Assembly (NCBI RefSeq): GCF_002949735.1
Contig: NZ_CP026681.1
Span: forward strand, 2,790,001-2,854,000
Length of the DNA stretch: 64,000 nucleotides
Direction: 5' to 3'
From: Nostoc sp. 'Peltigera membranacea cyanobiont' N6
Lineage (GTDB): Bacteria; Cyanobacteriota; Cyanobacteriia; Cyanobacteriales; Nostocaceae
This document shows, piece by piece, positions 28,412 to 36,702 of the stretch (within the stretch, counting starts at the first letter, position 1; each line of letters starts with the position of its first letter). The notes below the pieces were generated by a model that did no database searches, was not told the DNA's origin, and saw nothing but the letters and a program-made list of their open reading frames with translations. The position numbers were made by a program, and so were the translations under genes.

Positions 28412-29179
28412 CTACACAATCACTGACTGCTGAGGCGCATGGGCAACAACCAATTGGTTGCTAAAGTCACTCCAGGCATTGAGAAAATCCTCAGCATCTA
28501 CTACTTTCATTTGCCCGTCAGGAGTACCGCTATCGTTGAGGATAATCTTCAAAGAGCCATCTGCTTGTTGATCAATACCTGTCACCCAGACTGCATGACC
28601 TGCATCTGATTGCTCAATTGGTGCATTCGTTATTGGATCTTTCAATGGTGCCCATATCTCGTTAGCATCCAGTGCCACAATTACCTTATCGCCTCGTTCC
28701 AAGGCATTAGCAAGCTCCTCTAGGGTGGCATCGTAATGTTGCTCTGTGGGTACGCCAAGGGCATTCAAAATTTCACCTACAGCATCAGATTGAGTTCCTG
28801 TTTCTGGGTCATACCACCCATTTGCTTCAGCAAACCTACATATCTCTGTTTCCGATAAGTCAACTCCTGTGATAGACTCAAACACACTAATCTGGGCTAC
28901 TACAGCACAGGAAGTAGGAGAAGTTTGTTCTTGCCAAAAATCCGCGTCTTGGATTGGATCGCCACAGCCGTCAAATTCGCTGGGATTCCAAGAATATTCT
29001 GGTGTATCCCAGTTTGTGGTGTCCCAAAAATTACCAAAATTTTCTGATTCTAAATATATCGATGGGTCAGTAACTTGTTCCCAATCGTTATCTGCTTGCA
29101 TAGTATCTATTGTTGAGGAATCTGCAAGCAATAGATGTTCCAGAGAACTACCGAGGTGAGAAAAAATATCGTCAAACAT
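28412..29179 (-). CDS. C39-like (papain-fold) cysteine peptidase, dynamin-operon partner
   Basis: 255 residues. Residues 1-70 are acidic and low in homology (aspartate- and tryptophan-rich, WDTTNWDTPEYSWNPSEFDG); then the peptidase-like domain: QEQTSPTSCAVVAQ with candidate nucleophile Cys91, DAGHAVWVTGID with His195, and ILNDSGTPDG with Asn215/Asp216. The order Cys-His-Asn/Asp and spacing fit C39-type bacteriocin-processing or related peptidases. No signal peptide and no ABC transporter domain. It lies 9 bp after the first dynamin and 14 bp before the second, so co-translation is likely. The substrate is unknown; cleaving a dynamin or an incoming factor is speculation. Confidence 0.82.
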   Translation of the reverse strand: MFDDIFSHLGSSLEHLLLADSSTIDTMQADNDWEQVTDPSIYLESENFGNFWDTTNWDTPEYSWNPSEFDGCGDPIQDADFWQEQTSPTSCAVVAQISVFESITGVDLSETEICRFAEANGWYDPETGTQSDAVGEILNALGVPTEQHYDATLEELANALERGDKVIVALDANEIWAPLKDPITNAPIEQSDAGHAVWVTGIDQQADGSLKIILNDSGTPDGQMKVVDAEDFLNAWSDFSNQLVVAHAPQQSVIV

Positions 29180-29188
29180 ACTACTTTT

Positions 29189-31168
29189 TCATTTAACCTC
29201 AACTGCTGCTAATCTTTGCTGTTGTAGGGTTAAAGACTGTCGCCGTCGTTCGATTTCCTGTAAATCTGTCTCCATATTTGTTTGTAGGTTAGTCAAACGC
29301 CGCAATTCTAATTTCTGTTCATTCAAAATTTCATCAATAGTTGCTTTATACCGCGCCATATATTTGTCAATCCTCTGTGAGAGGGCAGAAGTAATGCTTT
29401 GTGCATACTTGTCTACTTCTTGTCGTGCTTGAACTCTAACAGCCTCAAAGTGAGCATCCAGACCCGGACGGAGTTGTTCCCAGAGTTGCTGCTTACGTTT
29501 ATCCAAAGAAGCAAATATTCCAGAGGATGCAATTAGACCAATAAACCCACCTACGACTGTGCCAACAATTGGTAGAATGGCGCTACCTATAACTGCACCA
29601 GCAGCCAATCCTCCCATTGCTAAATAACCATCCTTAGAGTCCATCTCTTGCTGAAGAGATTGCATGGAAGCAAATACACTAGATGTATTAATTTGAATAC
29701 TACCTTGGTCAATACTCGTAGCCTCAATGTGACCTCCTAAGCTTTGGAGTCGGCTATAAGCTTCAGAAAACTTGCGATCAAACTGCTGACCTGCTTGGAT
29801 TACTACTTGTGAGATATGTTCAGTTGTCTGTTGTAGCTGCTTGTGCAGACTCTCTTGAGAGAGCTTGAGAAGTACCTCTGCTTCAGTTTTGACTACCTTC
29901 TCAAGTGCTTGCAAATCTTGGGCATTAAATATAGCACTGCGTATTTTCGAGATAGTTTCCTCTTGATGTTGGGCAACACATTGATTTACCTTTGCAGTCG
30001 TCGTTGAAATGCCATCATCAAGTATTTTCTGGCAAATATGCTGTTCTTGAGTAGTGAATGAAGCCAGATCCGGGATAATTTCGCGCTCAATTGCTGCTTG
30101 ACGCTGCTTATAATCCGCCCACTGCGATCGCAACTGTCCATCTAACTGCTCTAATAATCTCGTCAGCAGACGCAAGACATTTTCTGATATTGCCAGAGAA
30201 CGCTCACGACATAAGCGGTTAACTAGCAAGCTTTCTAGCTGCTCAAACCGCTCTTTCCAAACTATTAAATGTGGTTGTACTTCTTCTTCACCAGTAATGT
30301 CATCTATTACTACCTGAGCGGAACAAGTATACAAAATGGGTGGTTTAATTCCAAGTTGCTCTACAAGACGTGATCGCAAGTCGTTTAATAGTTGACTCTG
30401 TTCTCGCTGTCGTATTTGGTCGAAACGTGTAATTACAAATACACAACGATGGAGGAATGGGCCTAGTGAACTACTCAGAAAACTGGCTAGGCTTTGGGAT
30501 AAAGGTATAGTTGCAGGCACAATAACAATTGCTGCGTCTGCTTCATTTTCTACTACTTTACTAGTGACTGTTGCATGTAGCGAATTGGTGGCATTAGTTC
30601 CTGGTGTATCAATAATTACAATGCCATTGCCCAAAAAGGGAGCTGGGTGGGTAATAGTAAGTTCCACCACGTCTTTAGCAACTTCATCTTTGGCAGTCAG
30701 GACGTGAATAAACTCTCGATTATCAATACCCTTGACTCCTGGCAACCAGGAGACTGTAATTTTTTTGCTTTTACCATTAGTTTTAAAAATTCCTGGTTTA
30801 GTACCTTGAAGACGTACCTCCACTTCTAAATCGCTACCGTAACGTAGTTTGGTAGCAGCAGATGTTGTTGGCAAAACTGATGTTTTTAGTAATTCATCAC
30901 GTAGTAAGGCATTGATAAATGTACTCTTACCACTGGAGAATTCACCTATAACTGCTAGATAAAGATTAGGATCAGTGCGTCGCTTCTGAATATGGTTAAT
31001 GCGCTGTTTTATTTCGTCACGCACTATATTAGAAATTTCCACTCGCTGAATGATGTTACCAGCAAACTGCAAGTGTTCGTCAACATTCGTTAAAGCATCT
31101 AATTCATCAAAAATCTTTTGCGTTTTAGCTTTAGATGCATTCCCTTCAGATATCAATGACTGTTGCAT
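29189..31168 (-). CDS. Dynamin-like GTPase (first gene of the operon)
   Basis: 659 residues. G1 IGEFSSGKSTFINALLRDEL (about 74-93), G2 LPTTSAATK, G3 VIIDTPGTNATNSL, G4 ITRFDQI. Long helical stalk; the glycine-rich hydrophobic stretch GGLAAGAVIGSAILPIVG onward at about 513-549 is the likely membrane-inserting paddle. The C-terminus is coiled coil (LQEIERRRQSLTLQQQ). Transcription of the operon should start upstream of 31168, in the 900-bp repeat-containing region. The three GTPases of the operon differ clearly in motif detail, so they are an old family set rather than a recent duplication. Confidence 0.88.
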   Translation of the reverse strand: MQQSLISEGNASKAKTQKIFDELDALTNVDEHLQFAGNIIQRVEISNIVRDEIKQRINHIQKRRTDPNLYLAVIGEFSSGKSTFINALLRDELLKTSVLPTTSAATKLRYGSDLEVEVRLQGTKPGIFKTNGKSKKITVSWLPGVKGIDNREFIHVLTAKDEVAKDVVELTITHPAPFLGNGIVIIDTPGTNATNSLHATVTSKVVENEADAAIVIVPATIPLSQSLASFLSSSLGPFLHRCVFVITRFDQIRQREQSQLLNDLRSRLVEQLGIKPPILYTCSAQVVIDDITGEEEVQPHLIVWKERFEQLESLLVNRLCRERSLAISENVLRLLTRLLEQLDGQLRSQWADYKQRQAAIEREIIPDLASFTTQEQHICQKILDDGISTTTAKVNQCVAQHQEETISKIRSAIFNAQDLQALEKVVKTEAEVLLKLSQESLHKQLQQTTEHISQVVIQAGQQFDRKFSEAYSRLQSLGGHIEATSIDQGSIQINTSSVFASMQSLQQEMDSKDGYLAMGGLAAGAVIGSAILPIVGTVVGGFIGLIASSGIFASLDKRKQQLWEQLRPGLDAHFEAVRVQARQEVDKYAQSITSALSQRIDKYMARYKATIDEILNEQKLELRRLTNLQTNMETDLQEIERRRQSLTLQQQRLAAVEVK

Positions 31169-31795
31169 AAGTAACTTTTACAGTCTAATTATTGGTGATT
31201 ATGTCGGTACTCAAAATGTAATATTTGCTATACAAAGATAGTGTGTCAACATAAGATTGTAAAAAATTTTACTTTGATTTACAGCAGTATATGTACTGCT
31301 ATTTATACAAAATAGGATGGCTGGTAATTCCCCTAACGAACCCCAAAACAATTTTGTGTAAAAAAGCTAAGTTTGTTGCTCTTTTACTCTTTCCTCATGG
31401 GATCGGAAAAATTTAACTACAAGACAAAAAATTGTAGCTATTCAATCTGGGTTACTTTGGCTCATTTCCGAATGGCACTAAGAAAAGCTGTAAGCTATGC
31501 GAGATAAGCTCTACAGATGTGACTTTAAGAAGATTTTGGACAGCTTTTGGAAGGAAAAGTTGGACAAGTCGTAAGCTGAAATACCTAAAACTTCGTTAAG
31601 GTATTAATCAAGCGATGCCTTCGGCGGCAAGCTACGCAAGTTTGGAAAAAGAAAATGGACATAATAACAAAAATGGAACAAGAACATGGACGCAAATTCA
31701 GATAAATAGTACTCAAATGCCAACTTTTTCCTTAACTCGTAAATTTATCACAAACTTTGCGATCGCTTGCTGCCATAGCCATCGTTATTACCAAA
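31169..31795. promoter_or_regulatory. Upstream region of the dynamin operon with degenerate repeats
   Basis: About 630 non-coding bases. Contains a degenerate motif copy TTTTGGACAGCTTTTGGAAG then AAAAGTTGGACAAG at 31534-31567, related to copies near 23761-23805 and 31853-31915, and a Nostoc-type short repeat at 31615-31638. The operon promoter must lie here, but I could not fix -10 and -35 boxes with confidence. No gene seen. Confidence 0.45.
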
Positions 31796-31942
31796 ACCTT
31801 TATTTTGCATACAGGCATAGAGTTTGAGCCGTTTAGTTTTCCTTTATGCTATTTTTTGAATGTTTTTGGAACGTAAACTTGGACATCGATTTTTGGAAGG
31901 TAAAGTTGGACAACGTGTCCAAAATCTTCTTCAAGTCACAAA
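31796..31942 (+). repeat. Right imperfect direct repeat flanking the dynamin operon
   Basis: Counterpart of 23711-23823. Holds two tandem copies of the motif: TTTTTGGAACGTAAACTTGG (from about 31863) and TTTTTGGAAGGTAAAGTTGG (from about 31890), then the shared end ATCTTCTTCAAGTCACAA (31924-31941). After the repeat there is no helicase coding sequence as on the left side; the 130 bp up to 32075 hold nothing I recognise. Confidence 0.72.
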
Positions 31943-32075
31943 CTGGCATAGCTGGATGTCAAGAAGCGGGAAGTTTTATCTTTTCCCTCGTACAACTTCT
32001 TGACTGTCCCGTTGCGTTGCTAATTCCATTGAAGCTGCAACCCAAAAACATTGGATGCCAAATTGCCAAAATTGT

Positions 32076-33017
32076 TTAGGGTGTTATCTCTCTCCCATAT
32101 TCAGACTCCAGTACATTCAACAATTTCTCTTCGACAGCCGTTAAATAAGCCCGATTCACCTTCCCTAACAACTGCAACAGACTTTTGACTGTCTCTTCCA
32201 GCGAGTCTGAATACACCCGACTGATGCGATCGCTAATCTGCTGCATCTGCTCACATTCAGCAGGCAAGTAATCGTAAGACTTCAGGTGTTGCAAACCAAT
32301 GGTGTACTCGTCATCCCACATTCTCACGGTACAACTAAACTCATTTACTGCGCTGACAATCCCCCAGCATCCAGCCTTACCCCTGAGTTCCGGGTTGTCC
32401 TTTACGAGAATTTGGCACACTTCGCCCAACTGGTAGGTATTGGGTACTTGGGTTCGCTCCATAATCCTTTGCACCACATCTTTGACGATTCTACCAGTTG
32501 GCACTTTCCCACCAGCAAGTTCTACTGCCTGTTGCCATACCTCCCACTGTTCTTGAGGTTCTAGCTTTGTAATGGGTCGGACTTGCCCTTCACTAGTGGG
32601 TAAAATTTGTGATCCATTTGTTGTCAAATCTTCAGGCGGCAAATTTTGACAACAAATTGTTGTCAAATTCTCGTAGACATCAGCTGCTGCAATCAGATAA
32701 TTTGACTTCTGGCGACTATGACCAAAGCGATCGCGACAATAATCTTCAAAAGTTTTGTGCGTGGAACGATATAATCTGCGATCGCGTAACTCAGTCAATG
32801 CCTTCCCTGCTTCAAAGAACGCTCGTTCTACCCTACGCTCCAAGTGCAGGCGATCGCTCTGCTCCTGCTCGGTCAATTCAGGTACTTCAACAGCAGCAAT
32901 ATCGATGATTGCTGAAGCTGGGTTTTCTGAAGGGGTAATGTCTGAGTTGATGGGCAGTTCTGGATTGCTTAATGCGGCAGAGGTGGCTTGTTTACGCTTA
33001 CGGGGTGGGGTGTTCAT
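32076..33017 (-). CDS. Intact member of the repeated plasmid gene family (DUF3102-like N-terminal part)
   Basis: 313 residues, the reference for fragments A-D at 17.9-22.0 kb. Residues about 50-105 (RRVERAFFEAGKALTELRD, FEDYCRDRFGHSRQKSNYLI) resemble DUF3102/plasmid DNA-binding-type helical domains; a linker with glutamine-rich sequence follows, and a conserved C-terminal domain (165-310) has GGKVPTGRIVKDVVQRIMER, GEVCQILVKDNPELRGK, and DRISRVYSDSLEETVK. Function unknown; a role in plasmid maintenance or DNA binding is plausible. Start ATG 33017. It is preceded by the XRE gene on the same strand with a 44-bp gap, so the two may form an operon. Confidence 0.82.
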   Translation of the reverse strand: MNTPPRKRKQATSAALSNPELPINSDITPSENPASAIIDIAAVEVPELTEQEQSDRLHLERRVERAFFEAGKALTELRDRRLYRSTHKTFEDYCRDRFGHSRQKSNYLIAAADVYENLTTICCQNLPPEDLTTNGSQILPTSEGQVRPITKLEPQEQWEVWQQAVELAGGKVPTGRIVKDVVQRIMERTQVPNTYQLGEVCQILVKDNPELRGKAGCWGIVSAVNEFSCTVRMWDDEYTIGLQHLKSYDYLPAECEQMQQISDRISRVYSDSLEETVKSLLQLLGKVNRAYLTAVEEKLLNVLESEYGREITP

Positions 33018-33061
33018 GCTTCCACCTCTTCTGGCTTAAGTATGCTCAGGAACAAAAATAC

Positions 33062-33475
33062 TTATGATGCCTCCTTATTATGTGTTAACCATAATACCTG
33101 AGTATTAGGTTTAGCTGGTTTACCAGGATTAGATAATTGCTCATTTTCGGCTTTTTGTAAACCTTTTGATTGAATATCCCCAGTTGTAGGGTCGCCATCA
33201 TGATCAAAAGTGTAGTCAAACAAATCCCCAGGTGTAATTATTCGGTTATCACCTGCGGCTTGATACGCCTTTGTTAAACCATTACATAAACTGTTTAAAA
33301 CTCTCCCACTGATCTGTTCAATTTCATCAGCGTTTTTCAGTTTTGAAATGGACGTTGGGTGGATACCCGAAAGTTCAGCAAGTTCTTTATTGCTGATTTT
33401 CTTCTCTGCCATTAATATTCTTAGCCGCCAACGAATCATCTTTTGAGAGTCTTTTTTTGTTTTCCTTACTCTCAT
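33062..33475 (-). CDS. XRE-family helix-turn-helix regulator
   Basis: 137 residues from ATG 33475, chosen because GGAGGA lies 5 bases upstream (a GTG at 33487 is also in frame). HTH residues are visible at about 20-50: LRILMAEKKISNKELAELSG then IHPTSISKLKN. The C-terminal part (LFDYTFDHDGDPTTGD) is of the type in small cyanobacterial Cro/CI-like regulators. The divergent region 33488-33685 carries short palindromes and is the likely operator. Probably controls the divergent + strand plasmid genes and its own operon (inference). Confidence 0.85.
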   Translation of the reverse strand: MRVRKTKKDSQKMIRWRLRILMAEKKISNKELAELSGIHPTSISKLKNADEIEQISGRVLNSLCNGLTKAYQAAGDNRIITPGDLFDYTFDHDGDPTTGDIQSKGLQKAENEQLSNPGKPAKPNTQVLWLTHNKEAS

Positions 33476-33487
33476 AGTTTCCTCCAC

Positions 33488-33685
33488 TAATGCTTTTATA
33501 GCTAGATCGCTTACTTAAAGCGATTCCTTCAAATATAGCAGCCATAACAATTAATATGCAAGCTTGACAAATATGTAGCGAGGTCGCTATATTTATAGAT
33601 AGCAAAAAGCGACCGCACCTCTCTCGCAAATTGGAAGCGATCGCTTTTGCAAAACATCCGCCATACAGATGGCATAACCAATATA
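33488..33685. promoter_or_regulatory. Divergent promoter/operator region with repeated GCGAT/GCGAC half sites
   Basis: The 200 bp between the XRE gene and the + strand gene carry spaced short palindromic words: CTAGATCGC..AAGCGATT (about 33503-33526), AGCGAGGTCGCTATA (about 33577-33592), AAAAAGCGACCGC (about 33604-33616). Such spaced inverted half sites are what a Cro/CI-like dimer would bind. Inference only. Confidence 0.4.
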
Positions 33686-34560
33686 ATGACATACCAAATC
33701 TACACTTATCAACATCTGCAACTGAAATCTATTGCCCGTCTGAAGCAAATCTACAGTGAAATCGCCTGTACAACCGAAGTAAGCGACAAACGCTGTAAGG
33801 ATGCCTGGATTAGTGTGATCGCTGAATATCAGGCAAGCAAGATTCAGAAACTCGCCCTCGCTGCCCCCGACGAACAAGGCACAGCCCAAGCCGAACTCGA
33901 CAGCTACATCGCTGACCAAGCCCAAGCCATAGCTCCCGAACCCCTCACAATAGTCGAAATCTCGTTTGACCATCACGAATATTACGCTGATGACAAACTG
34001 GTAGCCAGCATCAGCCATGACGACAACCACTTAACCCAACGCTGGGTAGTAATGGTCAACGATAAAGAAGTATTTCGTGCCAACACTCTAATGCGTTGCG
34101 ATCGCTTCATCTGCACTCACTACAAAGACGGTTCATTACCTGTGCAAGAAGAAGCAGGGGTGCAGAGGGGAAAAACCTACAACAGCTTTCTCCTCTGCCC
34201 CTCTGCGCCTCTGCCCCGCAAGTTTCCTCTTCGACCGAAAACCAAATCATGGCGCATATCTTCAACGAGTGCCAGAATTATGGGTTTGAAATTCTCGATG
34301 ATGGCATTTACAACAACAACGGCGTGAAACTGGGGCAAGTCGGATGCACTAACGGGAACTGGTGGGTGATTCAGGGTTATTCAGGTCAGCAGCAGTATTC
34401 TAACTCTGTCTATGATGCAGTGCGCTCATTATCGATGCTGGATGTGTCTACTGATAATAAATCCATTTTTGATGAATATTTTTTAGACCAACCGTTAGAA
34501 CAGCTAACTGGCAATAAATTGCAACGGCTGCTGGAGAGAACGGAGTTAGTCACAGCGTAA
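33686..34560 (+). pseudogene. Cyanobacterial plasmid hypothetical protein split by a short repeat insertion
   Basis: The first part from ATG 33686 reads MTYQIYTYQHLQLKSIARLK, then VEISFDHHEYYADDKLVASI and RWVVMVNDKEVFRANT to KDGSLPVQEEA. The second part resumes in another frame: STENQIMAHIFNECQNYGFE, LGQVGCTNGNWWVIQGYS, YDAVRSLSMLD to LLERTELVTA at 34560; its possible own start is ATG 34249. The junction (about 34154-34217) is a purine/pyrimidine repeat containing CTCTGCCCCTCTGCGCCTCT. I infer one ancestral protein of about 270 residues. The function is unknown; two translated halves remain possible. Confidence 0.62.
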
Positions 34561-34690
34561 GGAGTAGGCTTCGCCTGGGAAAAGGTTAAAGGGGAAAGGG
34601 GAAAGGTAAATTTCTTCATTCCCTTCCCCTTTGCCCTTTCCCCCTTTTTCCCTTCCCCTAATTATTAATTCACCAATCCCCATTAAATCA
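34561..34690. repeat. Purine-rich/pyrimidine-rich inverted repeat
   Basis: AAAGGGGAAAGGGGAAAGG (about 34587-34606) faces CCTTCCCCTTTGCCCTTTCC (about 34623-34642) and more C/T runs, able to form a long imperfect hairpin. The same words recur inside the element at 53030-53270. May act as a terminator for the preceding gene; no T-run end is clear. Confidence 0.55.
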
Positions 34691-35017
34691 ATGCAACCTA
34701 CAATATCAATCCCCCAACACTGGGACTACCCTCGCTTTGCTTTGGAGCAGCGCACAGAACAAGGCATCATCTTGGGACTTTACTACTACCCATCTGGTAC
34801 AGAATTGGCTGAACAATTTGATGATGGTTGGCGCTATGTACTGATGCCTAACAAGAATTCTGATGAAATATCGTACTTGCAAGAGAATCAAATCCAACCG
34901 ATCTCTCCACAGGAATTGTTCACACAAATTACCGCAGAAATTGAATTCTATCAGCGTCGAATCTCCATCCTGCAACAACAGTTAGCTGTAGTAACTGGAG
35001 GTAGTAGTAATGGCTAA
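34691..35017 (+). CDS. Small plasmid hypothetical protein (108 residues)
   Basis: Start ATG 34691 is preferred (MQPTISIPQHWDYPRFALEQ); a longer frame exists but its N-terminus is the repeat translated. Sequence features: RTEQGIILGLYYYPSGTELA, GWRYVLMPNK, and a C-terminal amphipathic helix (ELFTQITAEIEFYQRRISIL). It overlaps the next gene by 8 bases, so they are translationally coupled. I do not recognise a function; gene order suggests an accessory plasmid gene in a run of small genes upstream of cyRepA. Confidence 0.68.
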   Translation: MQPTISIPQHWDYPRFALEQRTEQGIILGLYYYPSGTELAEQFDDGWRYVLMPNKNSDEISYLQENQIQPISPQELFTQITAEIEFYQRRISILQQQLAVVTGGSSNG

Positions 35018-35210
35018 TTCTACAGACAGTTTTGACCGTCGAGCTAATCATCTGCTGCGTTTACTTCAACTTTGTGGCGGTTGTGTTCCTCTGCACTCTC
35101 TCCAATGCCAAGTTTCAAATTCAGTTATTCAAACTCTGCTGGATAAAGAACTGGTGCAAGTACAGAACACGGGACGCGGTTTTTTGTTGGAGATTGCCGA
35201 GGATTTTTAG
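35010..35210 (+). CDS. Small plasmid hypothetical protein (66 residues)
   Basis: ATG 35010 with GGAGGTAG just upstream, overlapping the previous gene. MANSTDSFDRRANHLLRLLQ, then CGGCVPLHSLQCQ and TLLDKELVQVQNTGRGF: the pattern resembles a small winged-helix-like fold (LLDKELVQ..GRGFLLEI), not proven. No membrane segment. Confidence 0.62.
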   Translation: MANSTDSFDRRANHLLRLLQLCGGCVPLHSLQCQVSNSVIQTLLDKELVQVQNTGRGFLLEIAEDF

Positions 35211-35234
35211 CTCTTAATAGAAGAGGAACCATTT

Positions 35235-35612
35235 ATGAAACTCTACGCGAAAACTATTCCACAGACTTTACCCGATTGGGCAACCACCGTTACAAAGAGT
35301 GCAGATTTGTTTGAGGTTGAAATCAACGATGAACATCCGAATTTTCAATCTCTGCTTGAAGAGTTAGAAACCGAGATTGAACCAGGAACATTCGGTGTAA
35401 AGGCAGAAGATTTATGTTCAAGGCTCGGCATTGAAATGTCTAACCCTAATCTCGACCAGTTAGTTGAACAAGCCCAGACTCTGATATGCCTTATTGCTAC
35501 GCACCCAGACTACAAACAATTGTTGGACGAGGGATATCAACCGGATTTAAACATTGCTGATGCTCAAACTGCACTGACTTATTTGCAATGGGAGTTAGAG
35601 CGCAATCGATAA
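35235..35612 (+). CDS. Acidic hypothetical protein (125 residues)
   Basis: ATG 35235 with AAGAGGAAC upstream. The product is acidic and mostly helical (SLLEELETEIEPGTFGVKAE, LDQLVEQAQTLICLIATHPD, TALTYLQWELERNR). No recognised domain. 24 bp after the previous gene, same direction; part of the small-gene block. Confidence 0.65.
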   Translation: MKLYAKTIPQTLPDWATTVTKSADLFEVEINDEHPNFQSLLEELETEIEPGTFGVKAEDLCSRLGIEMSNPNLDQLVEQAQTLICLIATHPDYKQLLDEGYQPDLNIADAQTALTYLQWELERNR

Positions 35613-35749
35613 GTTTTTAATTAGTACAAAAGCGTTCATCCAAAGGAATGCCATTACTTCAGATGAACGCACGGAAGTTTCTTTTCCGCTACAGAATTTC
35701 CATTATTGCACACAGAACACCAATCAATGAAACTTTAACCGAGGTAAAC

Positions 35750-36121
35750 ATGGTTACTCAAATCAAACTAGGTTTATGCAACCCTCCTGAACCCATCTAT
35801 TTATTTGTCAATCAGGGGGAAGTAGATGGTGAATCTTTCGTTTGGTACAAGTTTAATATTAGCCAGGAGAAGAAAATCCCTGTTACCCAAAGAGCATTAA
35901 CTGGGTACTTATCTGAACTGCGATTGACCACCAAAGAATTTAAAGGCAAGGACAATCTCAAACTCGATATTGTTGTCAGTGCCGATGAACTTTATGTAGT
36001 GAGAACTGGCATTGAAACCAATTTTGCTAAAAGCTTCCTTTTAGCTGCCTCATTAATCCAAGATTTCTCCAAACCATTGATTATCGTTGCTACTGCTGGC
36101 GACGAGAATACAGTTTTTTGA
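35750..36121 (+). CDS. Plasmid hypothetical protein (123 residues)
   Basis: Start ATG 35750 is preferred (MVTQIKLGLCNPPEPIYLFV) because the 34 residues upstream in frame show no conservation pattern. The middle reads WYKFNISQEKKIPVTQRALT and LRLTTKEFKGKDNLKLDIVV, the end IVATAGDENTVF. A beta-rich soluble protein. No function recognised. Confidence 0.62.
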   Translation: MVTQIKLGLCNPPEPIYLFVNQGEVDGESFVWYKFNISQEKKIPVTQRALTGYLSELRLTTKEFKGKDNLKLDIVVSADELYVVRTGIETNFAKSFLLAASLIQDFSKPLIIVATAGDENTVF

Positions 36122-36199
36122 TAACCCGCCACAATCAATTAAAAAACGCATTGCCGCTCTCGATACTGAAGCCATTAACTACTTATTGGGGAGAAAAGT

Positions 36200-36658
36200 A
36201 TGATTGACAACATTAACGCACTTCAAACAAGTTGGTATCTTTCTCCACCTTGGCGTGGAACAATTCCACCTGTTGCAGTTAATTTACTGGAGAGAGTTTT
36301 CCTACGCACAACAAGAACATTTGGTTACTGCTGCGGTATGCAATGGAAACACGAATGTTGGATTTATTCAATTGATTGCGGTAAAGAAATACTCCACGCT
36401 ACACAAAATCAAATCATCGGAACTGGAGAGTTAGAAACCATCACTGTGCAAAAACCTGCTTTTGTTCTAGGGCAAAGAGTGATCCTCTGCTCTCACGACA
36501 AAGGAACAAAGCAACGGCTGGTTTTGGGGATTGCGCTGGTGCATAATTCTTGGTTTTACATGGTTGAATTGATGTCGCCAACGTTAATTAAGACACCGAC
36601 TATATCGAATCGCTTCTCCCTGGTTGGTGAAAAAAGTTTGGTGCGGGTAAATGTTTAA
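36200..36658 (+). CDS. DUF1392 family protein
   Basis: 152 residues; ATG 36200 with GGGGAGAAAAG upstream. Signatures: LQTSWYLSPPWRGTIPPVAV, LLERVFLRTTRTFGYCCG, GTGELETITVQKPAFVLGQR and the end SPTLIKTPTIS. A paralog is at 50713-51132 with the same WY(L/I)SPPWG..IPP and FGYCCG core. The family is limited to cyanobacteria, mostly on plasmids; the function is unknown. Confidence 0.8.
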   Translation: MIDNINALQTSWYLSPPWRGTIPPVAVNLLERVFLRTTRTFGYCCGMQWKHECWIYSIDCGKEILHATQNQIIGTGELETITVQKPAFVLGQRVILCSHDKGTKQRLVLGIALVHNSWFYMVELMSPTLIKTPTISNRFSLVGEKSLVRVNV

Positions 36659-36702
36659 TTCTCTCTAATCACACAACAAAAAATTATCACCCAACTAAAG
36701 TT

